Origin: Sphingomonas sp. IW22
Lineage (GTDB): Bacteria; Pseudomonadota; Alphaproteobacteria; Sphingomonadales; Sphingomonadaceae
Reading direction: 5' to 3'
Assembly (NCBI RefSeq): GCF_041321155.1
Contig: NZ_JBGGWB010000001.1
Coordinates: 2,057,501 to 2,121,500 of the forward strand
Length of the DNA stretch: 64,000 nt
Made by a program: the position numbers and the translations under genes
Notes under the pieces: generated by a model
What the model was told of the DNA's origin: nothing
The model's database searches: none
Seen by the model: the letters and a program-made list of their open reading frames with translations, nothing else
In this document: positions 10,091 through 19,065 of the stretch, piece after piece
Layout: each line of letters opens with the position of its first letter
Position numbering within the stretch: position 1 is the stretch's first letter

Positions 10091-10916
10091 CCGGGAAATC
10101 GAGCGTCGCAATGACGGGAAAGTGATCCGACGGATAGCGACCCTGCAGGGGGCGGTCGTCCGTCCGGATCGCTTCTACCGTAAAGCCGCGCGTCATGATC
10201 CAGTCGATGCGGCGATCGGCCTTGCCGGTAAAGCCGTGGAAGGTCGCCGCCGTCCCGCTGCGGCGCGGGGCGGTCGTCCATGCGTCAGCCATGCGGGCGG
10301 TCAGCGCGGTATAGGCGGCGCTCTCGGGCACGGTGTTGAAGTCGCCGGTCAGCACCACAGGCTCATCGGTCGGCAGGGTGCCGACGAAGGCAGCAATGGC
10401 ACGCGCCCCCTTTTCCCGCGCATCTTCATCCTCCCCGCGATAGGGAAAATGGGTGTTGATGACGGTGAAGCGGCGGCGATCGACGATACGTTCGAACCGG
10501 CCCCAATTGACCATGCGGGGCAGGGGGTGCCTCCAGCTGATGCTGCCCGGCTGGTCCGGCGTGTCCGACAACCAGAAATCGCCGCTGTCGATCAGGCGCA
10601 GTCGGTCGCGGCGATAGAAAATACCCATATGCTCATCGCCATGCCCGCCCTTCCGGTCGCGACCGAACCAGGCATAGCGCGGATCGGCCTTTACGATCGC
10701 CTCGCCCTGTTCGCGGAACAGTTCCTGCGTCCCGACCACGTCGGCGCCGATCCCCCGCCATACTTTAAGAAAGCGGTCCCGGCGCGCTGACCAGCGGTCC
10801 GGACCATCGCTGTCGGCTGGCAGGCGGACGTTGAAGCTCATGACCGTCAGCGGCTCCGCCCGTACCGAAAGGGGGGTGACGAGGGCGAATGCGAGCAGGG
10901 CAAGAAATCGAATCAT
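10077..10916 (-). CDS. Exported endonuclease/exonuclease/phosphatase-family hydrolase
   Basis: A 279-residue protein with a cleavable signal peptide (MIRFLALLAFALVTPLSVRA, cleavage after residue 20 or so), so it should act in the periplasm or outside. The mature part shows the EEP fold motifs: VMSFNVRLP, GTQELFREQ, INTHFPYRG, LTGDFNTVP and the terminal SDHFPVIA, which supply the metal-binding and catalytic Asn, Glu, Asp and His residues. Exported EEP proteins may cleave nucleic acids, phosphoesters or lipids; the substrate is unknown. The gene ends inside the 3' end of the convergent acyl-CoA synthetase gene. Confidence 0.88.
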   Translation of the reverse strand: MIRFLALLAFALVTPLSVRAEPLTVMSFNVRLPADSDGPDRWSARRDRFLKVWRGIGADVVGTQELFREQGEAIVKADPRYAWFGRDRKGGHGDEHMGIFYRRDRLRLIDSGDFWLSDTPDQPGSISWRHPLPRMVNWGRFERIVDRRRFTVINTHFPYRGEDEDAREKGARAIAAFVGTLPTDEPVVLTGDFNTVPESAAYTALTARMADAWTTAPRRSGTAATFHGFTGKADRRIDWIMTRGFTVEAIRTDDRPLQGRYPSDHFPVIATLDFPVRRP

Positions 10917-10956
10917 GGTCGACCTTTAGCCGAACCGCCCGCGCCCGCCGACCCCG

Positions 10957-12027
10957 TCAGAACAACTCACCCTGCGCGCCGCTCGGCTTGCGGAACAGGT
11001 CGGTGCGTAACGTGACCCGCTGCCCTTCCAAGCCATATTTCCGGCACGCCTTGTGGAAGCGGGTTCGCAGCAGATCGGCCCAGACGCCCTGACCCTGCAT
11101 CCGCGTGAAGAAATCGGGATCATTGTCGCGGCCACCGCGCAGCGACTGGATGATCGAGATCACCTTGCCCGCACGGTCAGGGAAATGCGCGTCGAGCCAC
11201 GCGCGGAACAGCGGCGCGACCTCATGCGGCAATCGCACGGGGATGAAGAAAGCGGCGTGCGCGCCCGCTTCGGCCGCGCGCTCCAGTATATGCTCCATTT
11301 CATGATCGGTGATTGCCGGAATGACCGGCGAGATTGAAACGAAAGTCGGTATCCCCGCTGCTGTCAGTTCGCGGATGGCGCGCAATCGCCGTTCCGGTTG
11401 CGCGGCGCGTGGCTCAAGCGTCATCGCGATTTCGCGGTCCAGCGTCGTCACCGACAGCATCGCTGCCACCAACCCGCGTTCGGCCATAGGCGCCAGAATG
11501 TCGATGTCGCGCAGGATACGGTCGGACTTTGTCGTGATGGTCAGCGGGTGGGCAGTTTCGGCCAGCACCTTGATACAGTCGCGCGTGATCCGCCAGTCGC
11601 GCTCGATCGGCTGATAGGGGTCGGTATTGGTGCCAAAGGCAATGGGGCGGGGCACATAGCCGGGCTTGGCCAGTTCGGCCCGCAACAGCGCGGCGGCGTC
11701 AGGCTTGGCAAACAGCCGGGTTTCAAAATCCAGTCCGGGCGACAGGTCGTGAAAGGCATGGGTCGGCCGCGCGAAGCAATAGATGCAGCCATGTTCGCAC
11801 CCGCGATACGGATTGATCGAACGGTCGAACGGCACGTCGGGCGAGGCATTGCGCGCGATGATGGTCCGCGGATGCTCAACGGTTACGCTGGTGCGCAGGG
11901 GCGGAGGCTCCCCGTCGATCGCAGTTCGCGTATCCAGCCAGTCGCCATCGGCCTCCCGCTGCGAGAGCCCGAAACGGTCGCTGACCGGATTTGATGTTGC
12001 CCCTCGGACCGCTCGCTGACTGGCCAT
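10957..12027 (-). CDS. PA0069-type radical SAM protein
   Basis: A 356-residue radical SAM protein. The cluster motif CEHGCIYC (CxxxCxxC) is preceded by [10 protein letters not shown], the hallmark of the PA0069/SplB-like subgroup. [11 protein letters not shown] and a central [10 protein letters not shown] block are also typical. The reaction of this subgroup has not been settled; relatives include spore photoproduct lyase, so a DNA or nucleotide repair role is only a guess. The start at 12027 ([12 protein letters not shown]) is chosen because the in-frame extension to 12120 lies in the pckA promoter region and has no family character. It is divergent from pckA. Confidence 0.9.
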   Translation of the reverse strand: MASQRAVRGATSNPVSDRFGLSQREADGDWLDTRTAIDGEPPPLRTSVTVEHPRTIIARNASPDVPFDRSINPYRGCEHGCIYCFARPTHAFHDLSPGLDFETRLFAKPDAAALLRAELAKPGYVPRPIAFGTNTDPYQPIERDWRITRDCIKVLAETAHPLTITTKSDRILRDIDILAPMAERGLVAAMLSVTTLDREIAMTLEPRAAQPERRLRAIRELTAAGIPTFVSISPVIPAITDHEMEHILERAAEAGAHAAFFIPVRLPHEVAPLFRAWLDAHFPDRAGKVISIIQSLRGGRDNDPDFFTRMQGQGVWADLLRTRFHKACRKYGLEGQRVTLRTDLFRKPSGAQGELF

Positions 12028-12098
12028 ACCGAACCTTACAGCGCGGTGCCGAACATAACAAGAACAATGCGAACGGCGGATCGTCACAATTGAGAGGT

Positions 12099-12127
12099 TT
12101 GACGATGCCGCGTACAGCACCTATGCA
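12099..12127 (+). promoter_or_regulatory. Likely sigma-70-type promoter of pckA
   Basis: TTGACG (12099-12104) and TATGCA (12122-12127) are separated by 17 bases, a good -35/-10 pair. They lie 47 bases upstream of the pckA GTG start. Transcription would begin near 12134, inside the palindrome described separately. Confidence 0.55.
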
Positions 12128-12131
12128 GTCT

Positions 12132-12143
12132 GCATACGTATGC
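12132..12143. promoter_or_regulatory. Perfect 12-bp palindrome at the predicted pckA transcription start
   Basis: GCATACGTATGC is its own reverse complement and sits four bases downstream of the predicted -10 element. A dimeric repressor bound here would block initiation. LacI-family regulators of carbon metabolism use such palindromes, but the regulator cannot be named from this window. Confidence 0.45.
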
Positions 12144-12173
12144 GGCGTAAGGCCGCAAAAGGGAGAGAGCTTC

Positions 12174-13787
12174 GTGACCGAACGGACGCCGCGACATGAT
12201 CTGAATGCGCAGGGCATCGCAACCGGCGCTGTCATTCACTGGAACCTCGGCACGGCCGCACTGGTCGAACATGCCGTCGCGCGCGGAGAGGGGCATTTGG
12301 CCAAGGACGGACCGCTTGTGGTCGAGACGGGCCGCCACAGCGGTCGATCCGCGCAGGATAAGTTCACGGTTCGCGACGCGCACACCGCCGACACCATCTG
12401 GTGGGGCAAGTCGAACAAGCCGATGGAGCCAGAGGCGTTCGCTGCGCTCAAGGCCGATTTCCTGGCGGCGGTGGCCGAACAGGACACGTTGTTCGTGCAG
12501 GATCTGTACGGCGGTTCGCAGGCTGAGCATCGCGTCAACGTCCGCGTCATCAACACGTTGGCGTGGCATAATCTGTTCATCCGTACGATGCTGGTCCGGC
12601 CAGAAGCCGAAGCGCTGGCCGATTTCGTGGCCGATTTCACGATCATCGACCTGCCTGATTTCCGCGCTGACCCGGCCCGCCACGGCTGCCGTTCGGAAAC
12701 GGTTATCGCGGTCAGCTTTTCGGAGCGCATGATCCTGATTGGCGGCACGCGTTATGCTGGTGAGATGAAGAAGTCGGTCTTCGGCGTTCTGAACTATCTG
12801 CTGCCTGAAAAGGGCGTGATGCCCATGCACTGTTCGGCCAACATCGGTGCGGATGGCGGCACGGCGGTGTTCTTCGGCCTGTCCGGCACAGGCAAGACGA
12901 CGTTGTCGGCGGATGCCAGCCGGACGTTGATCGGCGATGACGAACATGGCTGGTCGGACACCAGCGTCTTCAATTTCGAAGGCGGCTGCTATGCCAAGAT
13001 GATCCGCCTGTCGGCGGAGGCGGAACCAGAGATCTTCGCCACGACCAAACGGTTCGGAACGGTGCTCGAAAATGTGGTGATGGACCCGGTCACGCGTGAA
13101 CTCGATTTCGATGACAGTAGCCTGGCCGAGAACAGCCGCGGCGCCTATCCGATCGATTTCATTCCCAATGCCAGCGCTGATAATCTGGGGCCGGTGCCGC
13201 GCAACATCGTGATGCTGACCGCCGACGCGTTTGGCGTGCTGCCGCCGATTGCCCGGTTGACGCCCGAACAGGCGATGTATCATTTCCTGTCGGGCTATAC
13301 GGCGAAGGTAGCCGGCACTGAGATCGGCGTGACCGAGCCTGAAGCGACCTTCTCCACTTGTTTCGGGGCGCCGTTCATGCCGCGTCACCCGTCGGTCTAT
13401 GGAAACCTGCTCAAGGAACGGATCGCGCGTGGCGGCGTCGATTGCTGGCTCGTCAATACCGGTTGGACGGGCGGCAAATATGGTGTGGGGAGCCGCATGC
13501 CGATCAAAGCGACGCGCGCACTCCTCAACGCCGCGCTCGACGGTAGCTTGAAGGATGCCGAGTTCCGCCGGGACCCCAATTTCGGATTTGACGTCCCCGT
13601 CGCAGTGCCGGGGGTCGACGTGGCGATCCTCGACCCGCGCTCGACCTGGGCGGACCCGGCTGAATATGACGCGACCGCTGCGAGGCTGGTTGACCTGTTC
13701 GTCGATAATTTTGCGCAATTCGAAGCACATGTAGAGGACGGGGTGCGGCAAGCGGCCCCGGCTCGCTTGGCTGAGGCAGCAGAATAG
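12174..13787 (+). CDS. pckA: Phosphoenolpyruvate carboxykinase (ATP)
   Basis: Converts oxaloacetate and ATP to phosphoenolpyruvate, the first committed step of gluconeogenesis, in the cytoplasm. The 537-residue product has the size of the ATP-dependent family. It shows the kinase-1a P-loop [13 protein letters not shown], the kinase-2 metal site [10 protein letters not shown], and RYAGEMKKS with the conserved lysine region. The GTG at 12174 is chosen because GGGAGAG lies just upstream and the product then begins in line with the family; the open frame continues upstream across the promoter. A hairpin at 13805-13825 follows the stop. Confidence 0.96.
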   Translation: MTERTPRHDLNAQGIATGAVIHWNLGTAALVEHAVARGEGHLAKDGPLVVETGRHSGRSAQDKFTVRDAHTADTIWWGKSNKPMEPEAFAALKADFLAAVAEQDTLFVQDLYGGSQAEHRVNVRVINTLAWHNLFIRTMLVRPEAEALADFVADFTIIDLPDFRADPARHGCRSETVIAVSFSERMILIGGTRYAGEMKKSVFGVLNYLLPEKGVMPMHCSANIGADGGTAVFFGLSGTGKTTLSADASRTLIGDDEHGWSDTSVFNFEGGCYAKMIRLSAEAEPEIFATTKRFGTVLENVVMDPVTRELDFDDSSLAENSRGAYPIDFIPNASADNLGPVPRNIVMLTADAFGVLPPIARLTPEQAMYHFLSGYTAKVAGTEIGVTEPEATFSTCFGAPFMPRHPSVYGNLLKERIARGGVDCWLVNTGWTGGKYGVGSRMPIKATRALLNAALDGSLKDAEFRRDPNFGFDVPVAVPGVDVAILDPRSTWADPAEYDATAARLVDLFVDNFAQFEAHVEDGVRQAAPARLAEAAE

Positions 13788-13804
13788 CGCATTATGCCGG
13801 AGCT

Positions 13805-13825
13805 GCGCGTCCGCCATGGACGCGC
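13805..13825. terminator. Hairpin between convergent pckA and the exported protein gene
   Basis: GCGCGTCC and GGACGCGC form a perfect 8-bp stem around a 5-base loop, 18 bases past the pckA stop and just before the 3' end of the opposite gene. Only a weak T stretch (CCTTTCC) follows on the plus strand. It probably serves convergent termination. Confidence 0.5.
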
Positions 13826-13838
13826 GGCAACCTTTCCG

Positions 13839-14381
13839 TCAGCGAATACGCTTTACCTTAACTACGCGGTTAGAGTTGTTGAGGCGCGCGATGTAACTGC
13901 CAAGGATCCCGGCTTCGATTTTGATGGGCTGTCCCGCTTTGGGGAACAGACCGGACCGGGTTTCGGTGGTCTGCCACTGTGACTCGTCGCCCAGAACAAA
14001 CACGAACAGGCCGTTGCCGGCGTTTGCAACGCGGGTCAGGGTGGACTCGATTTCCTTCACCTCCGGCTCGCCCTTCGCGCTTGCGTCGTTCTGCCCCTCT
14101 CCGAACAGGCCGAGCCGGGGCAACTGGAAACCGAACACCCGCCGTTTGGCGCGTCGCATGCCTTCGCGATCAAGCATCACGACATCGCCAGCATCACGGG
14201 CGGCCAGTAGGGCTGCAGCAGTACGATCAAAACACGCCAAACGCGCGGAATCGTCGGATTGACCGCGGCATTGTGCAAGCGCGTCTGCGAGCGCCGCCGC
14301 GGACCCGTTGGACTGCTGAGCCTTAGCGGCTGCCGGGGCCGCAATCGCCATGCTGATGCTGAGAAACAACGCTGTCCGCAC
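13839..14381 (-). CDS. Exported protein of unknown function
   Basis: A 180-residue protein with a signal peptide (MRTALFLSISMAIAAPAAAKA). The mature N-terminus has a two-cysteine motif, LADALAQCRGQSDDSARLACFDRTAAAL. This resembles the C-x(n)-D-x2-R-L-x-C-(Y/F)-D pattern seen in several short envelope proteins, including TagO-like ones. The C-terminal half is a predicted beta-rich region (GLFVFVLGDESQWQTTETRSG), then a basic tail VVKVKRIR. The start is a GTG at 14381 with GAGGAG seven bases upstream. I do not recognise a defined family function. It is divergent from the TonB receptor gene. Confidence 0.8.
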   Translation of the reverse strand: MRTALFLSISMAIAAPAAAKAQQSNGSAAALADALAQCRGQSDDSARLACFDRTAAALLAARDAGDVVMLDREGMRRAKRRVFGFQLPRLGLFGEGQNDASAKGEPEVKEIESTLTRVANAGNGLFVFVLGDESQWQTTETRSGLFPKAGQPIKIEAGILGSYIARLNNSNRVVKVKRIR

Positions 14382-14573
14382 TTCATGCTCCTCTTTTGCG
14401 TTCGGGACGGTGATCCTTTCGGTCTCCTAGCTGATGGGCGGCCGTGACAGAACTGTGACTATATTGCCACCCTTCATTGCGAATTTGCGCGCTGCAGCGA
14501 AATCTCGTTGCTCGTGTGACCATGTGAACCATAGGATTTGATCATGCCGGTATCAGGGACCGGTTGCACCGTT

Positions 14574-14591
14574 TGGCGCCTTATGGCGCTA
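14574..14591 (+). promoter_or_regulatory. Hairpin in the leader just upstream of the TonB receptor gene
   Basis: TGGCGCC and GGCGCTA can pair around a TTAT loop with one G-T wobble, ending about 14 bases before the ribosome binding site (AAAGGGA) of the receptor gene. The 238-bp gap between the divergent genes holds this hairpin and presumably two promoters; I see no other clear element. Function unknown; it could affect message stability. Confidence 0.3.
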
Positions 14592-14619
14592 GGCCGGTAA
14601 AAAAGGGAACGACCAATCT

Positions 14620-17523
14620 ATGAAGAAGCTGACCCGCCAGAGGCTGCTTGCCTCGACGCTGATCATCGGATCGACCGTCGCCGCTGCTCCGGCCTTTGGC
14701 CAGGCCGTGGCACCTACGACCGGTTCCGTTGAAACTTCGCAGGAATCTCCGACTGCCGGTGGCCAGTCCGAAGACATTGTCGTCACCGGTACGCTGATCC
14801 GTAACCCGAATCTGATTGCGTCGAACCCGGTTGGCGTCGTCACCGCCGAAGAACTCGACCTTCAGCAGGTCAACGTGGCGGAAGAGTTCCTGCGCGAGCT
14901 GCCCGGAGCGGTTCCCAGCATCGGCTCGGCCGTCAACAATGGCAATGGCGGCGCTTCGTTCGTCAACCTTCGTGGTCTCGGCACCAACCGCAACATCGTG
15001 CTGCTGGACGGTACGCGTATCGTGCCCGCCGGCTTGGGCGGCGTGGTCGATCTTAACAACATCCCCGTCGCGTTGATCGAGCGGACCGACATCCTGACCG
15101 GCGGCGCCGTGACCACTTACGGTGCGGACGCGATCGCGGGCGTGGTGAACTTCATCACCAAGAAGGATTTCGCCGGTGTTGACCTGAACCTGTCGAATCA
15201 GATCACCGAGCGTGGCGACGGCCACACCATTCGCGCCGACCTGACCGTTGGCGCCAATTTCGACGATGGCCGCGGCAACGCGGTGTTCAGCGTCGGTTAT
15301 CAGCAGGCCGACCCCGTTTATCAGGGCGACCGCGATTTCTCGGTCAACAACATCTCGTCGACCACGGGTCGCGCCGGTGGTTCGGCCACGGCCGTTCCGA
15401 CGGTGTTGGACGGCGTTCCGGGCCTGGGCTTTGTTCAGCTGAACCCCGCCGGCGACACGCTGGTGCCGTATTACGCGCCATTCAACTTTAACCCTCAGAA
15501 CATTTTCCAGACGCCGTTCGAGCGTTTCAATTTGTTCGGTCAAGCGAACTACGAAGTTACGCCGGGTATCGAAATCTATAACCAGGGCATGTTCTCGCGC
15601 AACAGCGTGTCGACGATCATCGCGTCGTCAGGCACGTTCGGCAACAGCCTGGAGATCCCGTTCAGCAACCCGTATCTGCCCGGCAACGTCCGTTCGCAGC
15701 TTTGCACGGCGGAGGGTCTGACCACGGCGGAATGTAATGCAGCGGCGACTGCTACGGATCCGACCGATCCGGGCTTCCGTTCGTTCAGCTTCCCGACCTA
15801 TCGTCGCTTCGTCGAAGCTGGTCCGCGTCTGAGCGAATACACCACGACGATGTTCCAGTATAAGGCTGGCGTTCGTGGCGACATCACCAGCAACATCGGC
15901 TTCGACCTGTTCGGTACCTATGGTGAGAGCGACAATGTGCAGCGCCAAAGCGGCAACGGCCTGCTTTCGCGACTGCGCCAAGCGGCGTTCGCCACCAGCA
16001 CCGACTCGTGCTTGAACGCGGTCGATCCGGACTGCGTCCCGCTGAACCTGTTCGGCCCGGCCGGCAGCATTACCGCTGACATGCTCGGTTACCTGACCGG
16101 TCCGACCACCAGCAGCACGACGCAGACCACGTTGGGTACGGTTCGCGGCCTTATCAACGGCGATGTCGGCTTCGCTCTGCCTTGGGCGTCGGAGCGGATC
16201 GGTTTCGCAATCGGTGGTGAGTATCGCGAATACACCGCCAGCAGCGTTTCGGATTTGGCGACCCAAACCCCGGACGAAGTGCTGGGCAACGGTGCAGCTG
16301 CGCCTGACGTGTTCGGTTCGTACAACGTCAAGGAAGCGTTCGGCGAATTGGTGATCCCGATTGCGTCGCAGCAGCCGTTCTTCGAGTCGCTGACCATCGA
16401 GTTGGGTGCTCGTTACTCGGATTACTCGCTGTCGGGCGGTAACTGGACGTGGAAGGCGGGCGGTAGCTGGGAGCCGGTTCGTGGTCTGCGCATTCGCGGC
16501 AACTACAACAAGGCGACGCGTGCGCCGAACATCGGCGAACTCTTTTCGCCCGCTGTTACCGGCCTCGATAACCTTGAAGTCGACCCCTGTTCGGGCAGCA
16601 AGCCGGTGGGCAACGCGGCACTGACCGCGATCTGTACCGCTCAGGGTGGCGGCGCGTTTATCGGTCAGATCACCGATCCGGTCGCTGCACAGGTCAACGT
16701 GACCACTGGCGGCAATCTGGCGCTTGACGTCGAAAAGGCCGAAACCTGGACGATCGGCGCAGTGTTCCAGCCGGACTTCGTCCCGGGCCTGGCAGTCACG
16801 GTCGACTACTATAACATTGTGGTGACCGATGCGATCACGACGCCAACGGTTGGCGATGTGCTCGATGCTTGCTTTGAAGGCGGTTCGGCAGCGGACGAGG
16901 CTTGCACCATTATCCGTCGTAATCCGGACACGGGTGGTCTTTCGGGCCCCAGCGGCACCACTCCCGGCGTACCATTGGCGCTGTCCAACCTTGGTCGCCT
17001 TGAAACCGCCGGTATTGATTTCACGATCAACTATCGTCGTGATCTAGGCTTCGCTGGCCTCAACCTTGCGATGAACGGTAACTGGACCGACAAGTCGGTG
17101 TTCCAGGCGACGCCGAGCGGCGTTGCACGCGAGTGCGTAGGCTATTACAGCACCAACTGCGCTTCCATCCAGCCAGAGTGGACCCTGAATTCGCGTGCAA
17201 CCCTGACCGTTGAAGACGTCGATGTTTCGCTTCAGTGGCGCTACATCGATGCTGTTCAAGTTGAGCCGCTGGCGCTTGCCGCTGTTGCTTATCAGCCGCA
17301 ATTCACGTCGATCGGTGCGAAGAGCTATTTCGACCTGACGACACGGTTCCAGGCAACCGACATGATGACGTTCACCGTTGGTGTGCAGAATCTGCTGGAT
17401 CAGCAACCGCCCTTGGTTGGCTCGACCATTGGTACGACCGCGTACAACAGCGGCAACACCTATCCTTCGACCTATGACGCGCTCGGCCGCCGCTTTGTGA
17501 TGGCGACCCGTCTGCGCTTCTGA
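14620..17523 (+). CDS. TonB-dependent outer-membrane receptor
   Basis: A 967-residue outer-membrane transporter energised by TonB. It starts with a signal peptide (MKKLTRQRLLASTLIIGSTVAAAPAFGQ). A TonB-box-like segment DIVVTGTLI comes next, then the plug domain (about residues 60-175, with LRGLGTNRNIVLLDG and YGADAIAGVVNFITKK). A long 22-strand type barrel ends in the C-terminal aromatic RLRF needed for barrel insertion. Cargo cannot be read; this subgroup with repeated extracellular cysteine pairs is common in sphingomonads for sugar or oligomer uptake. Codon use is richer in CGT and GGT than in neighbouring genes, which suggests high expression. A strong terminator follows at 17545-17570. 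Confidence 0.95.
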   Translation: MKKLTRQRLLASTLIIGSTVAAAPAFGQAVAPTTGSVETSQESPTAGGQSEDIVVTGTLIRNPNLIASNPVGVVTAEELDLQQVNVAEEFLRELPGAVPSIGSAVNNGNGGASFVNLRGLGTNRNIVLLDGTRIVPAGLGGVVDLNNIPVALIERTDILTGGAVTTYGADAIAGVVNFITKKDFAGVDLNLSNQITERGDGHTIRADLTVGANFDDGRGNAVFSVGYQQADPVYQGDRDFSVNNISSTTGRAGGSATAVPTVLDGVPGLGFVQLNPAGDTLVPYYAPFNFNPQNIFQTPFERFNLFGQANYEVTPGIEIYNQGMFSRNSVSTIIASSGTFGNSLEIPFSNPYLPGNVRSQLCTAEGLTTAECNAAATATDPTDPGFRSFSFPTYRRFVEAGPRLSEYTTTMFQYKAGVRGDITSNIGFDLFGTYGESDNVQRQSGNGLLSRLRQAAFATSTDSCLNAVDPDCVPLNLFGPAGSITADMLGYLTGPTTSSTTQTTLGTVRGLINGDVGFALPWASERIGFAIGGEYREYTASSVSDLATQTPDEVLGNGAAAPDVFGSYNVKEAFGELVIPIASQQPFFESLTIELGARYSDYSLSGGNWTWKAGGSWEPVRGLRIRGNYNKATRAPNIGELFSPAVTGLDNLEVDPCSGSKPVGNAALTAICTAQGGGAFIGQITDPVAAQVNVTTGGNLALDVEKAETWTIGAVFQPDFVPGLAVTVDYYNIVVTDAITTPTVGDVLDACFEGGSAADEACTIIRRNPDTGGLSGPSGTTPGVPLALSNLGRLETAGIDFTINYRRDLGFAGLNLAMNGNWTDKSVFQATPSGVARECVGYYSTNCASIQPEWTLNSRATLTVEDVDVSLQWRYIDAVQVEPLALAAVAYQPQFTSIGAKSYFDLTTRFQATDMMTFTVGVQNLLDQQPPLVGSTIGTTAYNSGNTYPSTYDALGRRFVMATRLRF

Positions 17524-17544
17524 TAGGAAGAATGGTAACCTCGG

Positions 17545-17570
17545 GGCCCCGGAAATCATTTTCCGGGGCC
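17545..17570 (+). terminator. Rho-independent terminator after the TonB receptor gene
   Basis: GGCCCCGGAAA and TTTCCGGGGCC form a perfect 11-bp stem around a TCAT loop, followed by TTGTTG. It lies 21 bases after the receptor stop codon. Confidence 0.85.
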
Positions 17571-17633
17571 TTGTTGCATTCAGCGTCCAACCTCTTCACT
17601 CTGTGGTCGGTGACAGACTTCACGGAGAGTATG

Positions 17634-17891
17634 ATGAATATCTTGCTGCCGGGACTTGCGGCACTTTCGCTCGTCGTTGGAATTGCGCCGGCGGCAGCGG
17701 GACAGAAGGATGAGGACAATCGCAGTGCTCCCGTAGAGAAGCGTGTCTGCAAGTCCTCGCCCCGAACTGGCTCGCTGGTGCGGCGCACGCGGGTGTGTCT
17801 AACCAAGCGTGAATGGGCAGAAACTGAAGAACGTTCTCAGTCGGTCGGCCGGTCAATGCAGGACCAGTTGTTCATTCCCCCTTCCAGCTGA
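17634..17891 (+). CDS. Small exported protein, conserved-hypothetical type
   Basis: An 85-residue protein with a signal peptide (MNILLPGLAALSLVVGIAPAAA) and a short basic mature part with two cysteines in EKRVCKSSPRTGSLVRRTRVCLTKREWAE. A C-x(n)-TGS-x(n)-C-x-T-x2-EW pattern is, from memory, frequent in sphingomonad small periplasmic proteins, with no known function. GGAGAG at 17624-17629 favours the ATG at 17634 over the adjacent ATG at 17631. It stands alone between the receptor terminator and csaA. Confidence 0.7.
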   Translation: MNILLPGLAALSLVVGIAPAAAGQKDEDNRSAPVEKRVCKSSPRTGSLVRRTRVCLTKREWAETEERSQSVGRSMQDQLFIPPSS

Positions 17892-17912
17892 CATACAGCG
17901 AGAGCAAACGGC

Positions 17913-18284
17913 GTGCACTCTAGTACTGACCGCGCGGCGGAAGTCAGGCCGACGATCCGCCTCGAGGACTTCCTTGCGGTCGACATTCGTGTCGGCACGA
18001 TCGTGGCAGCCGAGCCCTTTCCCGAAGCGCGTAAGGCCGCAATCAAGCTGAAGATCGATTTCGGCCCGCTTATTGGCGTGAAACGATCGTCAGCCCAGAT
18101 AACTGATCATTATGCGGCTGATGAGTTGATCGGTCAGCAGGTTGCGGCAGTTGTCAACTTTCCACCGCGGCAGATCGGTCCGATGATGTCGGACGTTCTG
18201 ACACTGGGCTTTCCGGACTCGTCGGGCGCGGTTGTGCTAGTTCAGCCATCGCAGCCGGTGCCGAACGGCGGTCGGTTGTTTTAG
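17913..18284 (+). CDS. csaA: tRNA-binding domain protein, CsaA type
   Basis: A 123-residue single-domain OB-fold protein. DIRVGTIVAAEPFPEARKAA and KLKIDFGPLIGVKRSSAQI match the EMAP/tRNA-binding domain of the CsaA family, and VNFPPRQIGPMMSDVLTLGF closes the domain. CsaA has been described as an export-related chaperone in Bacillus and as a tRNA-binding dimer; its role in proteobacteria is unsettled. The start is GTG at 17913, 21 bases after the preceding small gene. The gene ends 4 bases before the convergent ubiG stop. Confidence 0.9.
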   Translation: MHSSTDRAAEVRPTIRLEDFLAVDIRVGTIVAAEPFPEARKAAIKLKIDFGPLIGVKRSSAQITDHYAADELIGQQVAAVVNFPPRQIGPMMSDVLTLGFPDSSGAVVLVQPSQPVPNGGRLF

Positions 18285-18287
18285 CGC

Positions 18288-19013
18288 TCAGCCTGCAACC
18301 GCAGAAATCAGATAGTTCAGTCGCTGATCTTCACTCAATGAAAAGCCGCGTGACGGGCTGTAGGCAAGGCCAGTCACGTTGATAACCAACAGGCCAGCGT
18401 CGCGCATCAGGTCGCTCAGTTCATCGGGCGTCAGGAACTTGTCCCATTGATGCGTGCCACGCGGAATCATGCCGACACGCTCAGCGAGATCAATCAATGC
18501 GAGCTTTGACATTGGCGTGCGGTTGGGCGTCGACATTACCAGCAGCCCCCCAGGTGCCAGCGCGCCAGCCAGTCCGCGCACGAAAGTGGCGGGGTCGGTG
18601 ACGTGCTCTATGACCTCCATCGACGTAACGAGATCAAAGCGCTCGTCACATAATTGGTTGAGTTCACCCGCGACATAACGAATGTCGAGGTCCACCTGCG
18701 CGGCATGAGCGGCTGCGGCCCCGACGTTTTCCGGGGCGGCGTCCACACCGGTCGTGCGCGCGCCCATCCGCGCCAGCGGCTCGGTAAGCAGACCGGCGCC
18801 GCAACCGACGTCCAGCGCTGATCGGCCCCAAAGCGGGGCGAAGTTGCCCGGATCAAGCTGCCAATGGGCGTCGATCGCCTGCCGGATATAGCGCAGGCGA
18901 ACGGGATTCAGCCGGTGCAGCATTGCCGAGGTGCCGCGCGGATTCCACCAGTCTTCGGCCAGCTTGCCGAAATGTGCTGCCTCGGTCGGGTCGATCGTCG
19001 TTGCCTTTGCCAT
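18288..19013 (-). CDS. ubiG: Bifunctional 3-demethylubiquinol/2-polyprenyl-6-hydroxyphenol O-methyltransferase UbiG
   Basis: S-adenosylmethionine-dependent methyltransferase that performs both O-methylations of ubiquinone synthesis. The 241-residue protein shows the family N-terminus (TTIDPTEAAHFGKLAEDWWNPRG), SAM motif I ALDVGCGAGLLTEPLARMGA, the acidic VDAAPENV post-I motif, and SMEVIEHV. Later FLTPDELSDLMRDAGL is also typical. It sits divergent from lysC with a gap of only 52 bp between start codons. Confidence 0.96.
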   Translation of the reverse strand: MAKATTIDPTEAAHFGKLAEDWWNPRGTSAMLHRLNPVRLRYIRQAIDAHWQLDPGNFAPLWGRSALDVGCGAGLLTEPLARMGARTTGVDAAPENVGAAAAHAAQVDLDIRYVAGELNQLCDERFDLVTSMEVIEHVTDPATFVRGLAGALAPGGLLVMSTPNRTPMSKLALIDLAERVGMIPRGTHQWDKFLTPDELSDLMRDAGLLVINVTGLAYSPSRGFSLSEDQRLNYLISAVAG

Positions 19014-19065
19014 TTCTCCCCCCTATCAGCCCCCCCGAACGCACCCAAGGGGGGAATGGAAAACC

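Noticed and set aside
14382..14619. Riboswitch or cobalamin/TonB regulatory RNA upstream of the receptor gene
   Set aside because: Only one small hairpin was found; no conserved box of a known riboswitch was recognised.
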